Assembly: GCA_025716855.1 (NCBI GenBank)
Contig: JAIXMQ010000042.1
Location: 186,001-250,000, forward strand
Direction: 5' to 3'
Origin: Pilaira anomala
Taxonomy: Eukaryota; Mucoromycota; Mucoromycetes; Mucorales; Mucoraceae
Length of the DNA: 64,000 bases
In this document: in pieces, positions 22,516 through 34,430 of the stretch
Layout: every line of letters begins with the position of its first letter
Position numbering within the stretch: the stretch's first letter is position 1
Notes under the pieces: generated by a model
Database searches by the model: none
What the model was told of the DNA's origin: nothing
What the model saw: only the letters and a program-made list of their open reading frames with translations
Position numbers and translations under genes: made by a program

Positions 22516-24282
22516 TAATGATTATATTCAATTTAATACATATCACATTTACTCACTCATATTAAAATATAGGTAATACATATTTTTCTCTTTTTCTTTT
22601 AAGATGAGGCTGGTAAGGGCTTGGACCAGAGAGGTTCCAATCAAGTGGTATGTATAATCATTTGAGTCGTTGTTTCTCTATCAAAGGTGTTTGGTTCGCC
22701 TCATGTTCTTTTTCTCTTATGGCTCTCTTTCTCATGGCTCTCTTTCTCTTCTGGTTGGTCTTTGTCAAGTATGTGAAGGAATACACTTGCACTTCTCTCT
22801 TTATAGATTACCTGTCACTCTTTTCTTTTGAACATGCTTCTTACTATTTACTTTAATAAAAAAAATAATCCTTTGGTTATAACATCAAATAATAAAATGA
22901 CTTCTTAGTGGTAAATGAAATCCTTATTTTATATTCTTTCTGGGCAGTAAACCAGTAAACCAATATTACATTCGTTAAACCTGTGTTGACACTTGTTACA
23001 CGACATGAAAAAAAAATATGCAAAATATGCAAAATATGCAACAGCGCTCAATAAAAAAAAAGGGGGAAGGCTCTAGAATCATTGTATCTACACGAAATCA
23101 TTGAAATTTAAGCATAAGTTTTAATATATGGCTTTTATAATGTGTATATATTAAGTGTAAATCTATACTTATAATCATTGTTTTGAAAAGTTGAATTTTT
23201 TTTTTTAGATTAGCTTATTATGACACAAATAGTTATATAAGTCTGTTTACAGTCAACGTAGCGCCAAAAGGCGATTTTTTAAAACATAATGACGTTAAAT
23301 ATTTTTGTTGATTTTTCAAAAAAAAAACATGGGATAAAAGTTAAGAGAAATACAGGAGGAGCGTACATACATTATTTCTTAGCTTGACATGAGTTTATGG
23401 TTAACGTGAAGCTACTTCTTAGCATAATTATATCAGTCTTTTTTTCAAAAGGATTAGAAAATGAGGTTTTTTTTTTTTTTCAGTTGACTTTAATGGAGGT
23501 AGTAAAGGATCGACAATCATGTCTTAAATTAGCAGTCATATAGGTCTAGAGGTGTGATACACTTGGAAAAAAAATTCTTCACTTACAAAATTAAAACGTC
23601 TAATGTAAGCTAATAAAACCACATAGAATAAAAAAAAATGGCTAAAGGTTTTCATTATAGGACCAATTTTTTTTTTAACCATGACTCTATTTTCCCGCTC
23701 TATATAATTCCATTTCAGCCAGAAAATTTGGGCACTATATAGAATAATGCCAATAGTGCCATTTAGCTGGTGTTTTTTTTATATTCGAAAATTGTGGCAC
23801 TAAATCATGAGGGGCATTAAATTGAGTGGCACTAAATCGAGCGCTCACTGTATAATGGTGATTCGAGTATTATTAAACTTCCATTATTACAAGTTCTGGA
23901 TAAGTCGAGTATAAAGATACAATAGTCTTGTTTATGTGCTGTACGAATCTAATTCATCCTATAGGTTCCTCTGCAAATTTATATTATTTACGTCATATCA
24001 ATCCAAATCTGAATGCATTAAACTAAGTCATATCTTTCAATTTCCCAGTCTCGTCAGAAGGCACTGTTTATAAATCTAAAGCGTCTGAAAAAAATTTAAT
24101 CAAATTTAAGGTTAGTATTGAGCAGAGAGAAAACGATAGCAATAATATATATTATAACTCTCCTTCTGTATTTAGTACATGAGCTTCGACATGCAGCAGA
24201 ACATTTGCGAGGCAAATAGACAAAAAAGAAAGACAATTGAAGGTTTAATTCATTCGGATAATGTACCACAAGCATCATTAGT
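22516..24282. other. Repeat-rich intergenic stretch
   Basis: No intact gene is visible. It includes the diverged MITE-like segment listed at 23690-23852. A 41-codon frame at 24179-24304 (MSFDMQQNICEANRQKRKTI) overlaps the start of the next LTR-like sequence and may be a host-gene fragment cut by insertion. Confidence 0.35.
23690..23852. mobile_element. MITE copy 3, diverged
   Basis: The left part reads CCCGCTCTATATAATTCC. The right part repeats GGCACTAAATC-type units and ends GAGCGCTCACTG followed by TA. The plan (CGCTCTAT start, repeated GGCnnTAAAT units, CACTG-TA end) is that of the MITEs at 4843 and 15570, with GGCACTAAAT replacing GGCCTTAAAT. Confidence 0.5.
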
Positions 24283-24730
24283 TGTTACGGCTCATAAAAA
24301 GTAAGGTAACACACTTAACTTTTTTTCTTATAGATACTCCCCCCCTTTTTTTTCTCTTTAATAAAAACCTTAGTTTTGGTTTACCATGAATTCAATATAA
24401 ACTTCATGTTCGGTTCTCTAGTTATTCCTACTACTTAATTTTACTGTTTATTCTTTATTACATCTAATTACTTTTTTTGAATACAACTCTCTTAAGGATT
24501 TAACGTTAATAACTCACTACTGCATTTATAAGCCTTTGACTTTATCTTTTTTATGTGTGAAATCTTTGTATTTTCTTACTCTCTTTATACTGTTCATTAG
24601 CCTCCTAGATCTTACATAAGACTAAGCGGTTAATCTCTTTTATTAAAGATTTGTACCTGATACCACTTTTCCTTTTAAAACTTAATAAACTATAACTACA
24701 GTTGAACTACTTCCAGTCTGGTGCTCACGT
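24283..24730 (+). mobile_element. LTR-like sequence 3 (TGTTACGG start), 3' bound uncertain
   Basis: It begins TGTTACGGCTC. About 45 bp on, TATAGATACTCCCCCCC is followed by CTCTTTAATAAAAACC, matching the TATA-to-poly(A)-signal arrangement of the LTR-like sequences at 17026 and 18535. No coding domains are attached. The 3' end cannot be fixed from sequence alone. Confidence 0.4.
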
Positions 24731-25991
24731 TTTTCCGACCACATCCTTCTTTAATTAAAAGATGGAGTGTTATTCTACTACCTTCGATACACTTTAAATA
24801 TCAGCTGTATCAATGTGAAAAAGAAAGATTTGGCTTGGGTCTGATCTGTGAGGCACTTGATCTCTAGTTGATGTAGACTATCATTTTAAAGCTAGGAAGA
24901 CAGTGGTAATGCGGATATTTCTGATTGTAAAGAATCAGGGCATCAAGTTGATTTGAAGCAATTTTGTATTAATTACAATCTTACCACAACCGTCTTCTTA
25001 ACTCTATTGCTGATTTATTTGGCGCCGATTAATAACATGTCCTTGGAATGTGGCGCCATTAAGCTATAAATCTTAAATTTGATTACCATTTTATCGGTGG
25101 CTTCTGCATTTTTTTTATCTGACATAATGGCGTAATAAAATATGTGTGTGCATTATATCTATATGTTGTTACCTATCTTATGCAGCAAATGCATGACACT
25201 CTTTAATTTTTATATGTTTTGAACGTAAAACGAATTAGATGGTATTATGTAAACTTCATACCAAAACAAAAATAAAAATGTGTTATCAAACTTTGTGAAA
25301 AAGGGTCAGGAATGCCAAAGTGATACAATGTTACACAAATAGTTAAAATTTTGGCTGTGAAAAGCCAAAGCATGATTTAAAAAAACCTGCTCAACCATCT
25401 AAACCGTCAACATAGATGGCACTGCACCCTAAATCCAGATAATTCAATAAAGTTTACTGCTGGTTGCAAATTCTAGCCATCTATCTTCACTAAAGCTAAA
25501 GATAAATCTTGTCTTGATACTAAGTATTATTAAGATCGTCATTGTCATATGTGTACGTACCAACTTTTTTTATAATTTAAATTATGAATGTACAACAACT
25601 CTTTTAGGTGCGTAAAAAAAAATCTTTATATAATAATGCGGACATCCTATGTAAAAGAGTAATCCTCGTACGTTTCGCCATAATAAACCGTATAAATATT
25701 GGTAGCATTTTAATTGATCGACTAGACCACACAATATAATCGCTGAACGTGCGTCAATTATTAGTGTAATACACATACTTTTTGTTCACATTAAATTCCA
25801 CCACTAAAATTCGCGTTTTTTGGGAAGCAATTTTAAACTTGAAATTCTCCCCCAATGAATGGTATCACAAACAAAATAAAAGGAGGACTAAAAAAAAATA
25901 TAAATAGGCGCCTCAGACTTCCTTTTTCTTACGTTTTCTCTCTTTTTTTTTTCTTTTGCCTTTTTGTTTTTTAAAAAAAAAATATAAAAAA
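24731..25991. other. Intergenic, upstream of the FkbM-like gene
   Basis: AT-rich sequence with no recognisable gene. A pyrimidine-rich stretch directly precedes the ATG at 25992. Confidence 0.4.
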
Positions 25992-27966
25992 ATGAGAAGT
26001 TGGAGGACATGGACAGTGATCCTTGTGTTTATATTCATCACTATGAATATTATTTATTGGAAGGGATATCAATGTACTGATCCAAGATTTTGTACTGTTG
26101 TAGACGTAGGTTTTTTCGTTGTTATCATAATTCTTGAAGCTTATTCGTTTTTTAATCTATTTGTAGAATACCGTAGTTAAAACTGTAAAGAAAGAAAGAA
26201 TAGATTAATCAAGGTTATTCAAAAGAGACTGATATTTTTTGTTTTAGGAACCTATGGTAGATAACAAATCTCCTGTTACTCCCGCTCCTCCACCACCACC
26301 ACCCCCACCTCCACCACCAGTAGCACCAATTACCTCCAAACCTCTCGATAGTGAAGCACACTTGTATGATCATATGGATTCTAACGCCCAACCTATTCAT
26401 GATCCCAACACTCGTTATCCCAGTAAGTACTTGATATAAAAAGGTTAGACGTTTTTACTCATTCTTCTTTTTTTATTAGATACCCATGGTAAATCTGCTG
26501 AAGACCTTGATATGATTGCTCCTACCTCAGATAAAACTACTTACCGTTTGAATCGCCAAGAAGGTTTAAAATATGCTAATACTGGTGATTTATGGCAATT
26601 TGGTGTTGTAAGTGGTTTTTTTTTTCTTTTTCGTTACCATGACAATGAATTTAAATACTAAATAACAAAATAGATCAACACAAAGCCTGATGTCTTTATT
26701 GTATCTAATACTAACTATGGCGACGTAAATAACCATTTTAGACGTGAATACAGAATTTATAACCTCATGAAATGGATTCTTCGTGTTCATCGTCGTGATG
26801 CTGATAGAACTGATCCTCTCGTCATGGTTGATGCAGGTAAAAAAGGAATAGATGTGCGTGTATATAAAGGGTGATTTACTCATATCTTATAGGCTCTAAC
26901 CATGGCCTCTTCTCACTTGTTGCTGGCGCAAGTGGTGCCCATACGATTGCCTTTGAACCTCAAACCCATTTAAGAAGTAAACTAAAATTAATTTCACACA
27001 CACAGACAAAATATGATTAAACTCATTCTAAAAATAGGTGTGATTAATATGGCCGGTCGATTAAACCAAATTTCTGAACGTCTTCGTGTACTTCCATTTG
27101 CCGTATTAGATAAATTTAGAAAACTTGCAATGGAAAAGGTAGAAATTAATGACGGTGGTATCGGTGGACTTTCATATGATAAAACTGATGGTTTAATCAC
27201 TACACAAACCATTCGACTCGATACTTTACCTTCTTATGAACGTCTTTTCCCTAAAAAGAGTCAAGAAAAGCAACTTGAAATCCCTAGTTCTCGTAAATCT
27301 GATAAATCTATTCTTGAACCTGAATATTTAGGTGTTGAATACGCTAAAGAGATTGAGAAGGCTGTAGATACCGATACAATCTCATTAGATGAATCACTCG
27401 TTTTCCGTCAACCTATTCACTTTTTAAAGATTGACGTTGAAGGCTTCGAAATCCCCGCTTTGAAATCCGCTGCTAAATTGTTTGAAAATCAACTTGTGGA
27501 GAATACTGTACTTGAGTTTGGTCCTCCTCATCGTTGGGATGTCACAGTTGAAAATAGTGCTGGTATGAGCCAAAAGGAAATTCGTGATACTACTATGAAG
27601 AGCGCAAAAGAAGTTTTGCATCGTGCTATCAATGAATGGAAATTAGATATTAACCTTTTACCTGCTGAAGGTTGGTCAAAGACGGTTCGTTGGATGAATG
27701 ATCATGGTGTAGATGAAAGTGAAGGGGATCCATCAAAGAATAAGGTTGTACGTAAATTAAATGCCTGGAAGTTTGATGATTTACCTCTCGATAATGATGA
27801 ATTTGAAAAGGAACTTAAAGATCTCAATAACGTCGTCACTGAATTCATTAGACTTCCCGCTGAATTAGTCGACGCTTACTTGGAAAGTTCTGAAGATATT
27901 GGTGAAATGTATCTTTGGTTTACTAAACAAAATACAGAAAGTCCTGTATTAAAGAGAGTTACATAG
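25992..27966 (+). CDS. Membrane-anchored FkbM-family methyltransferase (530 aa)
   Basis: Exons 25992-26105, 26248-26422, 26480-26607, 26674-26836, 26893-26976 and 27038-27966 join in frame (1593 nt). A short N-terminus is followed by a membrane segment (TVILVFIFITMNIIYW), giving a type II topology suggestive of ER/Golgi. Next comes a run of about 11 prolines and a linker. The SAM-binding fold starts VMVDAGSNHGLFSLVAGASG with AFEP after it; the second FkbM signature is FLKIDVEGFEIPALKSA with VLEFGPPH following. FkbM enzymes are usually O-methyltransferases of sugars or natural products; the substrate here is unknown. Confidence 0.85.
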
Positions 27967-28130
27967 ATAAAATAAAATAAAAATGTTTATTATTATAATG
28001 CATTTGTTCCAAATGGTTCTACTATAGCACACAAGTGACTATAATAATCTTGAGATTTCTCGATATTTAAAAGTTCCATCTTTATAAAAGTATTATTAGT
28101 ATCCCAACTTCTTTTTTTAACAAGTATAAA

Positions 28131-30727
28131 CTATTCATTTACCTCTTGACCAAGTCGTTTTACATCCATATAAATTTGTAAACGAATTTTGTCGTCATCC
28201 GACAACCCGTTTTCGGAACCAACCTTTTTATTACCGTTTTGTAATTTACTCATGGACTCCTCCGATTTCTTCATAATATTCAAAAGTTCCTCCACTGTTG
28301 TCGTATATTGAATCATCACATCTTTTACCACAACATGAGTCCAATCGAGTTGAATCCCGGGTTCTGTCCAAGCTTGATTTTGTTCAATAAATTGATGTAA
28401 CGGTTTAAACAGGTTGGGTATAAAGTAGGAAGCTTCTTTTGGGGCCTCCTTGCTAGTATGACGGTAATGGTTCGTGATACTCTTGACTAATTTTAGGGTT
28501 TCCACGCATTCGGTGGTAATCTTTTTTGTAATACATGAATTAATTTGAGGTACAGTCAATTCAGTTAATTGATCTAGAACTCCGTTCATGCTATCTATTA
28601 TGCTACCTTGTTAGTCTACACAGAAAAATAAATAAATAAAGGAGGATATGATTTACCTTTGAGTGATGATAAGTCTTGAACGTTACTAGGTAATTTAGGT
28701 AGCATTAATTCAAACATTTGTGCCTTGATGATCTTCACAAAATTATTGATATCGTGTTCTAAAATAGCAAGTAGCTTGGGATACTCTGTACTCTATAAGA
28801 GCATAATTTTAGTCAATTTATACTTTTCTTCCATTGATCTATATGACTTACTTTTCCAGCATTCATTGGATTCATTGCAATATCTGAAGCCCAACTACCA
28901 TATCTTAAAACAAGTTGTAACGTCAATTTCCAAAACCGATGTGATAGCCCAAATAAAAATATTTGATCAGACCAACATTTCTTAACAGCTGTCAAAATCA
29001 CTTCACTGCCAGGCAAGATAATTTCTTTTTATGCAAATAGGTTAGAAAAAAGTAAAAATGTGAGTAAAAATCTATAAAAAAAAAAGTGATGTACCTTTTG
29101 AAAAATCTGGATTGGTTAACGATAAACTTTGACTTGAATCATTCAAGGTTTCTTCTACATGTTTAATAATCTCTCGAAATCTCAATTGAAAGTATACCAA
29201 TAATTGCCATCGTTTCATGAATTCAGTGTAGGTTGGATGGTTGCGAAGGTACAATAAAGATCGTTTAGAGTAACACAAACCTTCTAATCCAGAAATAAAC
29301 GACACTGTCGCCGAATAATTCTATGTTTTCCCATTTAGCCTCTCTAAAAAAAATCAAGCTTTTTTAAATATTTTTTTTTACCTTATGGAATACATCTGTT
29401 TGTCCTGCAGCAAATATACTTTTACATTCTTTATTTATTCTATCTGTCGCCTCTAACCAAAGTGAATTAACCAAAACATCATAATGAGACCCCTTGAGTG
29501 CCTTTTGTGTGATATCCAAAATCGGTTGAAGATCCGTAGTAGCAAAACTTAAAATCTTATCATACATGATAGTTAATGGATGCTTGTTTTCATCTGTTCC
29601 AGTAGGCGAACTATAATTTCGTGCACCCTCTACTGCCTTCTGTGTGATGATCTTTGCCAAAAAGGGTCGAACAAACTCTTCTCGAACGATTTTCTCGGCT
29701 GTTGGCGTTTGATCGATCACGGCATAAGTTCTTAAGCACTGTGCTAATGATTGCTTTGTACCTCGCGTCACTTCTCCTCGTCGGATTTGAGAGAGCGCAA
29801 TCGATAATGCTTTTGACAGCTTTTGCTCTAACGTATCTTTAATTCGTGTGATTCTCCATTCGTTTTCGGCAACTAGAGCTAAATCCTTTCCTTTTCTTAC
29901 CAAGTATTGCATCTGATTATATTCTATTGCTACTCTTTCAATTTGTTTTCCGAGACTTGAAGTTTGGTTTTTAATTTAGGATGTTTTATATGTGAATACA
30001 ACTGATCTCTTTTTTTTACCTATCATCGCCGGTTTTCATATCATCTTTTAATACGGCTGGTTTTCCAATATCTGTATTGATATACAATAAATCTTCAACT
30101 TTTGTAATGGAATCATGGATTTGAAGAAGTAATTTTAATGTAGCCTATAATCATAGCCATAGGTTTAATTTTTTTTTTTTTTTTGTAACTGACTTGCATT
30201 TTACGCGTGCACGTACCTTTTTATCTCTAAAATGAGAGCGAGACTCAAGCTGAGCTTCTAAAGAGTCAATAACGTCTTGAAAATGATCACGTACACCCTA
30301 TACATAATTTTAGTTTAATCTTTTTTTTTCTTACAAGAAAAACCACTCAATAAGGAGTACCTTTTTGTCAACCTACTTTTACTTGTAACTCCATATCATG
30401 TAAAGGACTTTTCAAATTCTCAATATCCTTGTCTACACCTTTCAAGTTAGTAGAGAGATTGATAAAGTCTTGATAATCTCGATTAATAAGTTCAACAAGT
30501 TCTGATTTCAAAGACATTAAATGTGTATTTAATTCTGTCTTCAAACGTTCAAGACCTAAATGTCTTCGACTCGAAAGAAACGTGTCTGGATCGAACTCGG
30601 CTGCTGTAAACGCTGAACGTTCAACTGCTTTGCTTGGTAAAGGTTTCACTGAGTTGATGAATATGTCATCCTCATCTTCATCATCGCTAAAACTAAATAT
30701 ATTCCTCTTCTTTTGTGAAGCTGACAT
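28131..30727 (-). CDS. COG2: Conserved oligomeric Golgi complex subunit 2 (698 aa)
   Basis: COG2 belongs to lobe A of the COG tether, which captures intra-Golgi recycling vesicles. Exons (descending) are 30727-30377, 30297-30217, 30144-30020, 29955-29382, 29320-29095, 29024-28852, 28759-28657 and 28594-28131, totalling 2097 nt. The N-terminal domain shows the family signature FDPDTFLSSRRHLGLERLK followed by LKSELVELINRDYQDFINLS and a coiled-coil region. The C-terminal half is helical without catalytic motifs, as expected. The start follows an acidic leader (FSFSDDEDEDDIF). It is convergent with the FkbM-like gene, with 164 bp between stop codons. Confidence 0.92.
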
Positions 30728-31341
30728 GGTTAAAAGGGTGAAAAAGAATAAAGTATATGCTGTGTTTGCAACTAGTTTTTTTATATAAAAAAACTAGGAA
30801 AGGTGACTGATATTTTTATTTTATTTTTGGTGCACTAAAAATGTCTTGTTAAGAAGAAAATATTTTGAATTATAAGAAGGGTTAAAGTAGATAGCCTTGG
30901 GCATTGTTGCTCCTTTTGTATAAACGTCTATGATTAGTTATATCGATTCAGTGTACCCGTTCGTATATTAGAATTAGAATGCCTTGAACAACTATTTTTC
31001 GCGTCTAATTTACTTTAAGAAAATGACAAGATATAGCAAGACCATAGTTTGTAATGTACCAATAGAAGTAAACTACTCGATGAGATACTTGTAATTAAGT
31101 TAGGAGCTATGTTCATGTGTATCCAGACTTTGACGAAGCAAAGTATACTTTCTAATCACCTTTTGAAGTACTGGATTTCCCACTATTTTTGGAACAGAAT
31201 TTGAAAATAATTAAAACAATTTAGAATTAGTTTTGGAACAAAATTTGAGAATGAAATGAACTATTGTTTTGAATATTAAAATACCTTTGCAGTAGTACTA
31301 CTCAGTATTTTGATTGTTCTTAGCGACACTAGGAAGGAAGT
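30728..31341. other. Intergenic between COG2 and the Fanzor relic
   Basis: AT-rich upstream region of COG2. No gene is recognised. Confidence 0.4.
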
Positions 31342-32960
31342 TTACTTTTTACGGGCTTTTTTTTCTTCAGGGTTGTATTCGAATTTTTTTCTTTTGAATA
31401 TGTCAGGACGACTTGTAATTTTGCGTAGCAGCTTCACAATTGCCACGAAATTTAAGACAGCCACCAAATCCCTATTTATGCTTGAGCTCCAAGAAATATG
31501 CTTGAACTCCAAAAAATATGCTTGAGCTCCAAACTCCGGACTTTTTACCGTCAGTATTGCTCACGGGCTCCAAACATTGTTGATTTTTACATCTATGAAG
31601 GTTAATTTAGTGTTTGATTGTATATGTAAAGGGTCCACATGTTCAAAATTTTACCTTGGGAGTCCATGGCGTTTAACTATTGAGTTTTTCTTCTGTTGAT
31701 ATGGTCCAGTCTCCAAAAACTAATATACAATGTTTACCAAATTTAGTTCTTAAATTTTTTGCTAAATGTTTGTCTGCTTGTAGTTGATTAATGTACGACG
31801 ATAGTCTCATTTTTCTGAAAGAAAGTGAGTTTTCAGGTCTTTTTTCTTTTTCGGCATCCTCATTTGAGTAATACCTATAAAGGATAGGGTCAACTTCAGT
31901 TCTAATCTTTGATATAGTTTTTGTACTTGTCTATTTGAAGGGTTAAAATCGTGTGTACGCTTAACTTTGCTTCAGCATTTTTTACACCATCGGGCTTGTG
32001 CTTTTGCCGAAGCTTCCGAAATTTTGCAGACTTTTTTTCTACTGTTTTTTTGATTTCTGTATAACGATATACCGTTTTATTGTCTTTCTATCTATATTCA
32101 CTCATACAGTATAATAAGTCTCTCCGGCCAGGATCGATTACGACACATTTTCTCACAGTTGATGCATGTTATTGCAAAGATAGTTCTCCCATATAACTCG
32201 TGTTTTCATCGATAGCAGTGTTGGAAGAAGAGTTTTAACTTGAACCACCTCCTTTGCTTGTATTTATCCGTGTTTTGTTTTATTATTGAAATAGAAACAC
32301 CGTCAGTCATAATAGCACCTCTGAATTGCATAGACTTGTCTTCAACTTCCGGTTTAAAGACCTTGTTAGTTATGTTCATGACTTGGCCCCGTACATTCTG
32401 TTTGTCTAATTTACTTCCAAGTCTTTTCAAAATATAGTTACTTTGAATCATTGTATCAATTGTCATATGAGCTAGTACAAACAATGATCTTAAAGGGAAA
32501 CATCTAAACGATTTAAGTTTACTTGATTCGAATAGCTTGGCAAGCTTGTAATAAGCAAACAGATGCTTCCTGGGACTTGCTTTAACATCATAATAGACAG
32601 AGTTCTTGGATTTATATGAGCTAGGATATGACAATAAGAAATCGTTTAAATAACCAAATACTTGATCACCTAAAAGATCTTTAGGGATTTTGTTAATGTC
32701 TTTAGATGATATTGCAAGTTCAACTTTCGCTATTGGGTCTATTATTTTGGTCATGATCGCGGCCTTGATTTCACCATAGAACAATGTTTATTTTCAAACT
32801 CTGTTTTAAGTTGAGATATGCGCTCGTTTTTTCTGAGCACCTTGTTTACAGATTGCTGCATTAAAGTAATAAAAAATCTGCTAATTAATTGAGTTCCTGA
32901 TATGTTATTTAACATGGAAATGATGATACGCTCACACTGAATATTATTATCATTTCCAAA
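31342..32960 (-). pseudogene. Decayed Fanzor nuclease (eukaryotic TnpB/OMEGA-type protein)
   Basis: Fanzor proteins are RNA-guided RuvC nucleases carried by eukaryotic transposons. On the minus strand the N-terminal part reads up to a wedge-like MQFRGAIMTDGVSISIIKQ (ORF 32784-32206). RuvC-I follows at about 32150-32105: CVVIDPGRRDLLYCM. Then come a helical region ending SLSFRKMRLSSYINQLQADK, a second conserved motif ILVFGDWTI near 31710, half of a zinc ribbon (LHRCKNQQC, near 31590) and RuvC-III NRDLVAVLNFVAIV near 31450. A basic tail stops at 31342-31344. Stop codons after RuvC-I, after the GDW motif and elsewhere, plus frameshifts, show it is inactive. The order and spacing of motifs fit a protein of about 500-550 residues. 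Confidence 0.85.
31479..31540. repeat. Three-copy ~20-bp tandem repeat inside the Fanzor relic
   Basis: TATGCTTGAGCTCCAAGAAA and close variants occur three times in a row, between the zinc-ribbon half and RuvC-III of the nuclease relic. The expansion disrupts the spacing between the two motifs. Confidence 0.8.
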
Positions 32961-33245
32961 GTAACTTTAAAAGATTTTGTATCGGATAGATAATATACCT
33001 GTTTATTTTTTCCTTCGCTGCTTGATTAAAGAACAAATACTAAGTATATTTATACAATTGATTATTTCAGAAATAAAAAAAGCACAAAAAATAATTTATT
33101 TCATTCAAACAACTTTCTACTAATTTATTCAAATCAAATCCCAAAAACAGTGGGAAATCCAGTAAACTTTTGAATCCCAAAATTAACAGTCTTTTAGATT
33201 TGTTAAAAAAACTCTTTTTCCTTTTTCTTTGAACAAAAAAAAACC
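32961..33245. promoter_or_regulatory. Promoter region of the BCL7-like gene
   Basis: Noncoding AT-rich sequence before the ATG at 33246. T-rich pyrimidine tracts lie just upstream of the start. No specific factor site is recognised. Confidence 0.35.
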
Positions 33246-34317
33246 ATGTCTATGAACAGTAGATATCGTGAAAGAAAATACAACACTTCAGATAACGATC
33301 GGTTATTAAGAGCTTTATCTCAACCTGTTCAAGCCTGGTAAGAATTTGAAAATAATAGAAAAGAGAAAGATTGAAAACGCGTTCTTACCTGTAAAAACCC
33401 TGGATTATATTTAGGGATAAGAAATGGACTCAACATTCCAACTCAAAGACACTTCAAACTTATAAATGGATCAAATGTAAATAAAAACGAAAAAAAAGAA
33501 TACAATTGATCTAAATTCTCTCTCTCCCTCTCTTTTTTTTTTTTTAGCTGAAAGAGTGATTGAATATGAACAAGATGAGGAAAGTGAAGAAGAAGTAGAA
33601 CCAATGGAAACTGAACAACCTTTAGAACCAACACAAACAACCGAACCTAGCACTAGTACAGAAAATAAAGAAACCTTGACAACAGAACCAGCTTCTTCTT
33701 CTGAAGCCGGCCCAACTCAACCAGCTGAAAGCAATCCAACCGAGTCAACAATTCAAGATATGCCAAACAACACAAGGTCTGAACAAAGTATTCCTGGAGG
33801 ACCTAGTTCACTTATCACAAACAAGGCAATTTCCTCTGTCCAACAAGACGATTTAGATGATGATGATAATCGATCCCAAACACCTAAATTAAACGATATT
33901 TCAGATGAAGAAGTAGATAGAACACTTGATAATGATGATGATGATGATGACGCTGCTGATAACATGAATGATGCTTCAAAACACCCAGCTTTAGCTCCTC
34001 ATGCTCAAGTACATATGACGGACGATGAAGCCATGACGGATTCTAATGCTGCTACACCACAAACTGATGGAAGTACCCCTATGCCACAATTAGAAGATGA
34101 TACCATGGAAGATGTTCAACCTACTACAACTACTACAACTACTACAACTACTACTACAACTGCTCAACAACATCCTTTAAGTCAAGAAATTTTGACGGGT
34201 ATTATATCAAATGATGATTTGAATTCTTTAAATAATGATTCTCCTGCTATTCAAACACCTGAGGATGTCGTTTCCAATAACAACAATAATACTCAAAATC
34301 ATGTTCTTGATCAATAA
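33246..34317 (+). CDS. BCL7-like protein, putative SWI/SNF complex subunit (307 aa)
   Basis: Exons 33246-33337, 33415-33476 and 33548-34317 join in frame (924 nt). Residues 1-55 match the BCL7 N-terminal domain: a basic start, then QAWDKKWTQHSNSKTLQTYK WIK, equivalent to [21 protein letters not shown] in animals. BCL7 proteins are accessory subunits of BAF-type chromatin remodellers. The rest is disordered: Glu/Pro/Thr-rich, Asp-rich runs and a stretch of about 14 Thr. The short domain is the only basis for the name, but exon phases and key Trp/Lys positions agree well. Confidence 0.75.
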
Positions 34318-34430
34318 ATAAATAATGATATTTTTTTTTTTTAAAAAAAAAAAACTCGTCTTCAAGTCGCGCTTTTTCTTCTTTTTATAAACTTCGCGCT
34401 GTCTTTTTTTCTTTTAAGTATTTTATAACC

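Noticed and set aside
22650..22856. Plus-strand 68-codon hydrophobic frame
   Set aside because: It is rich in Ser, Phe and Leu from T-rich DNA and has no family resemblance.
24096..24278. Minus-strand 60-codon frame
   Set aside because: No domain is seen; a better but still weak reading is the plus-strand fragment at 24179.
26215..26400. Trp/Gly-rich minus-strand frame
   Set aside because: It is the antisense of the proline run in the FkbM-like gene.
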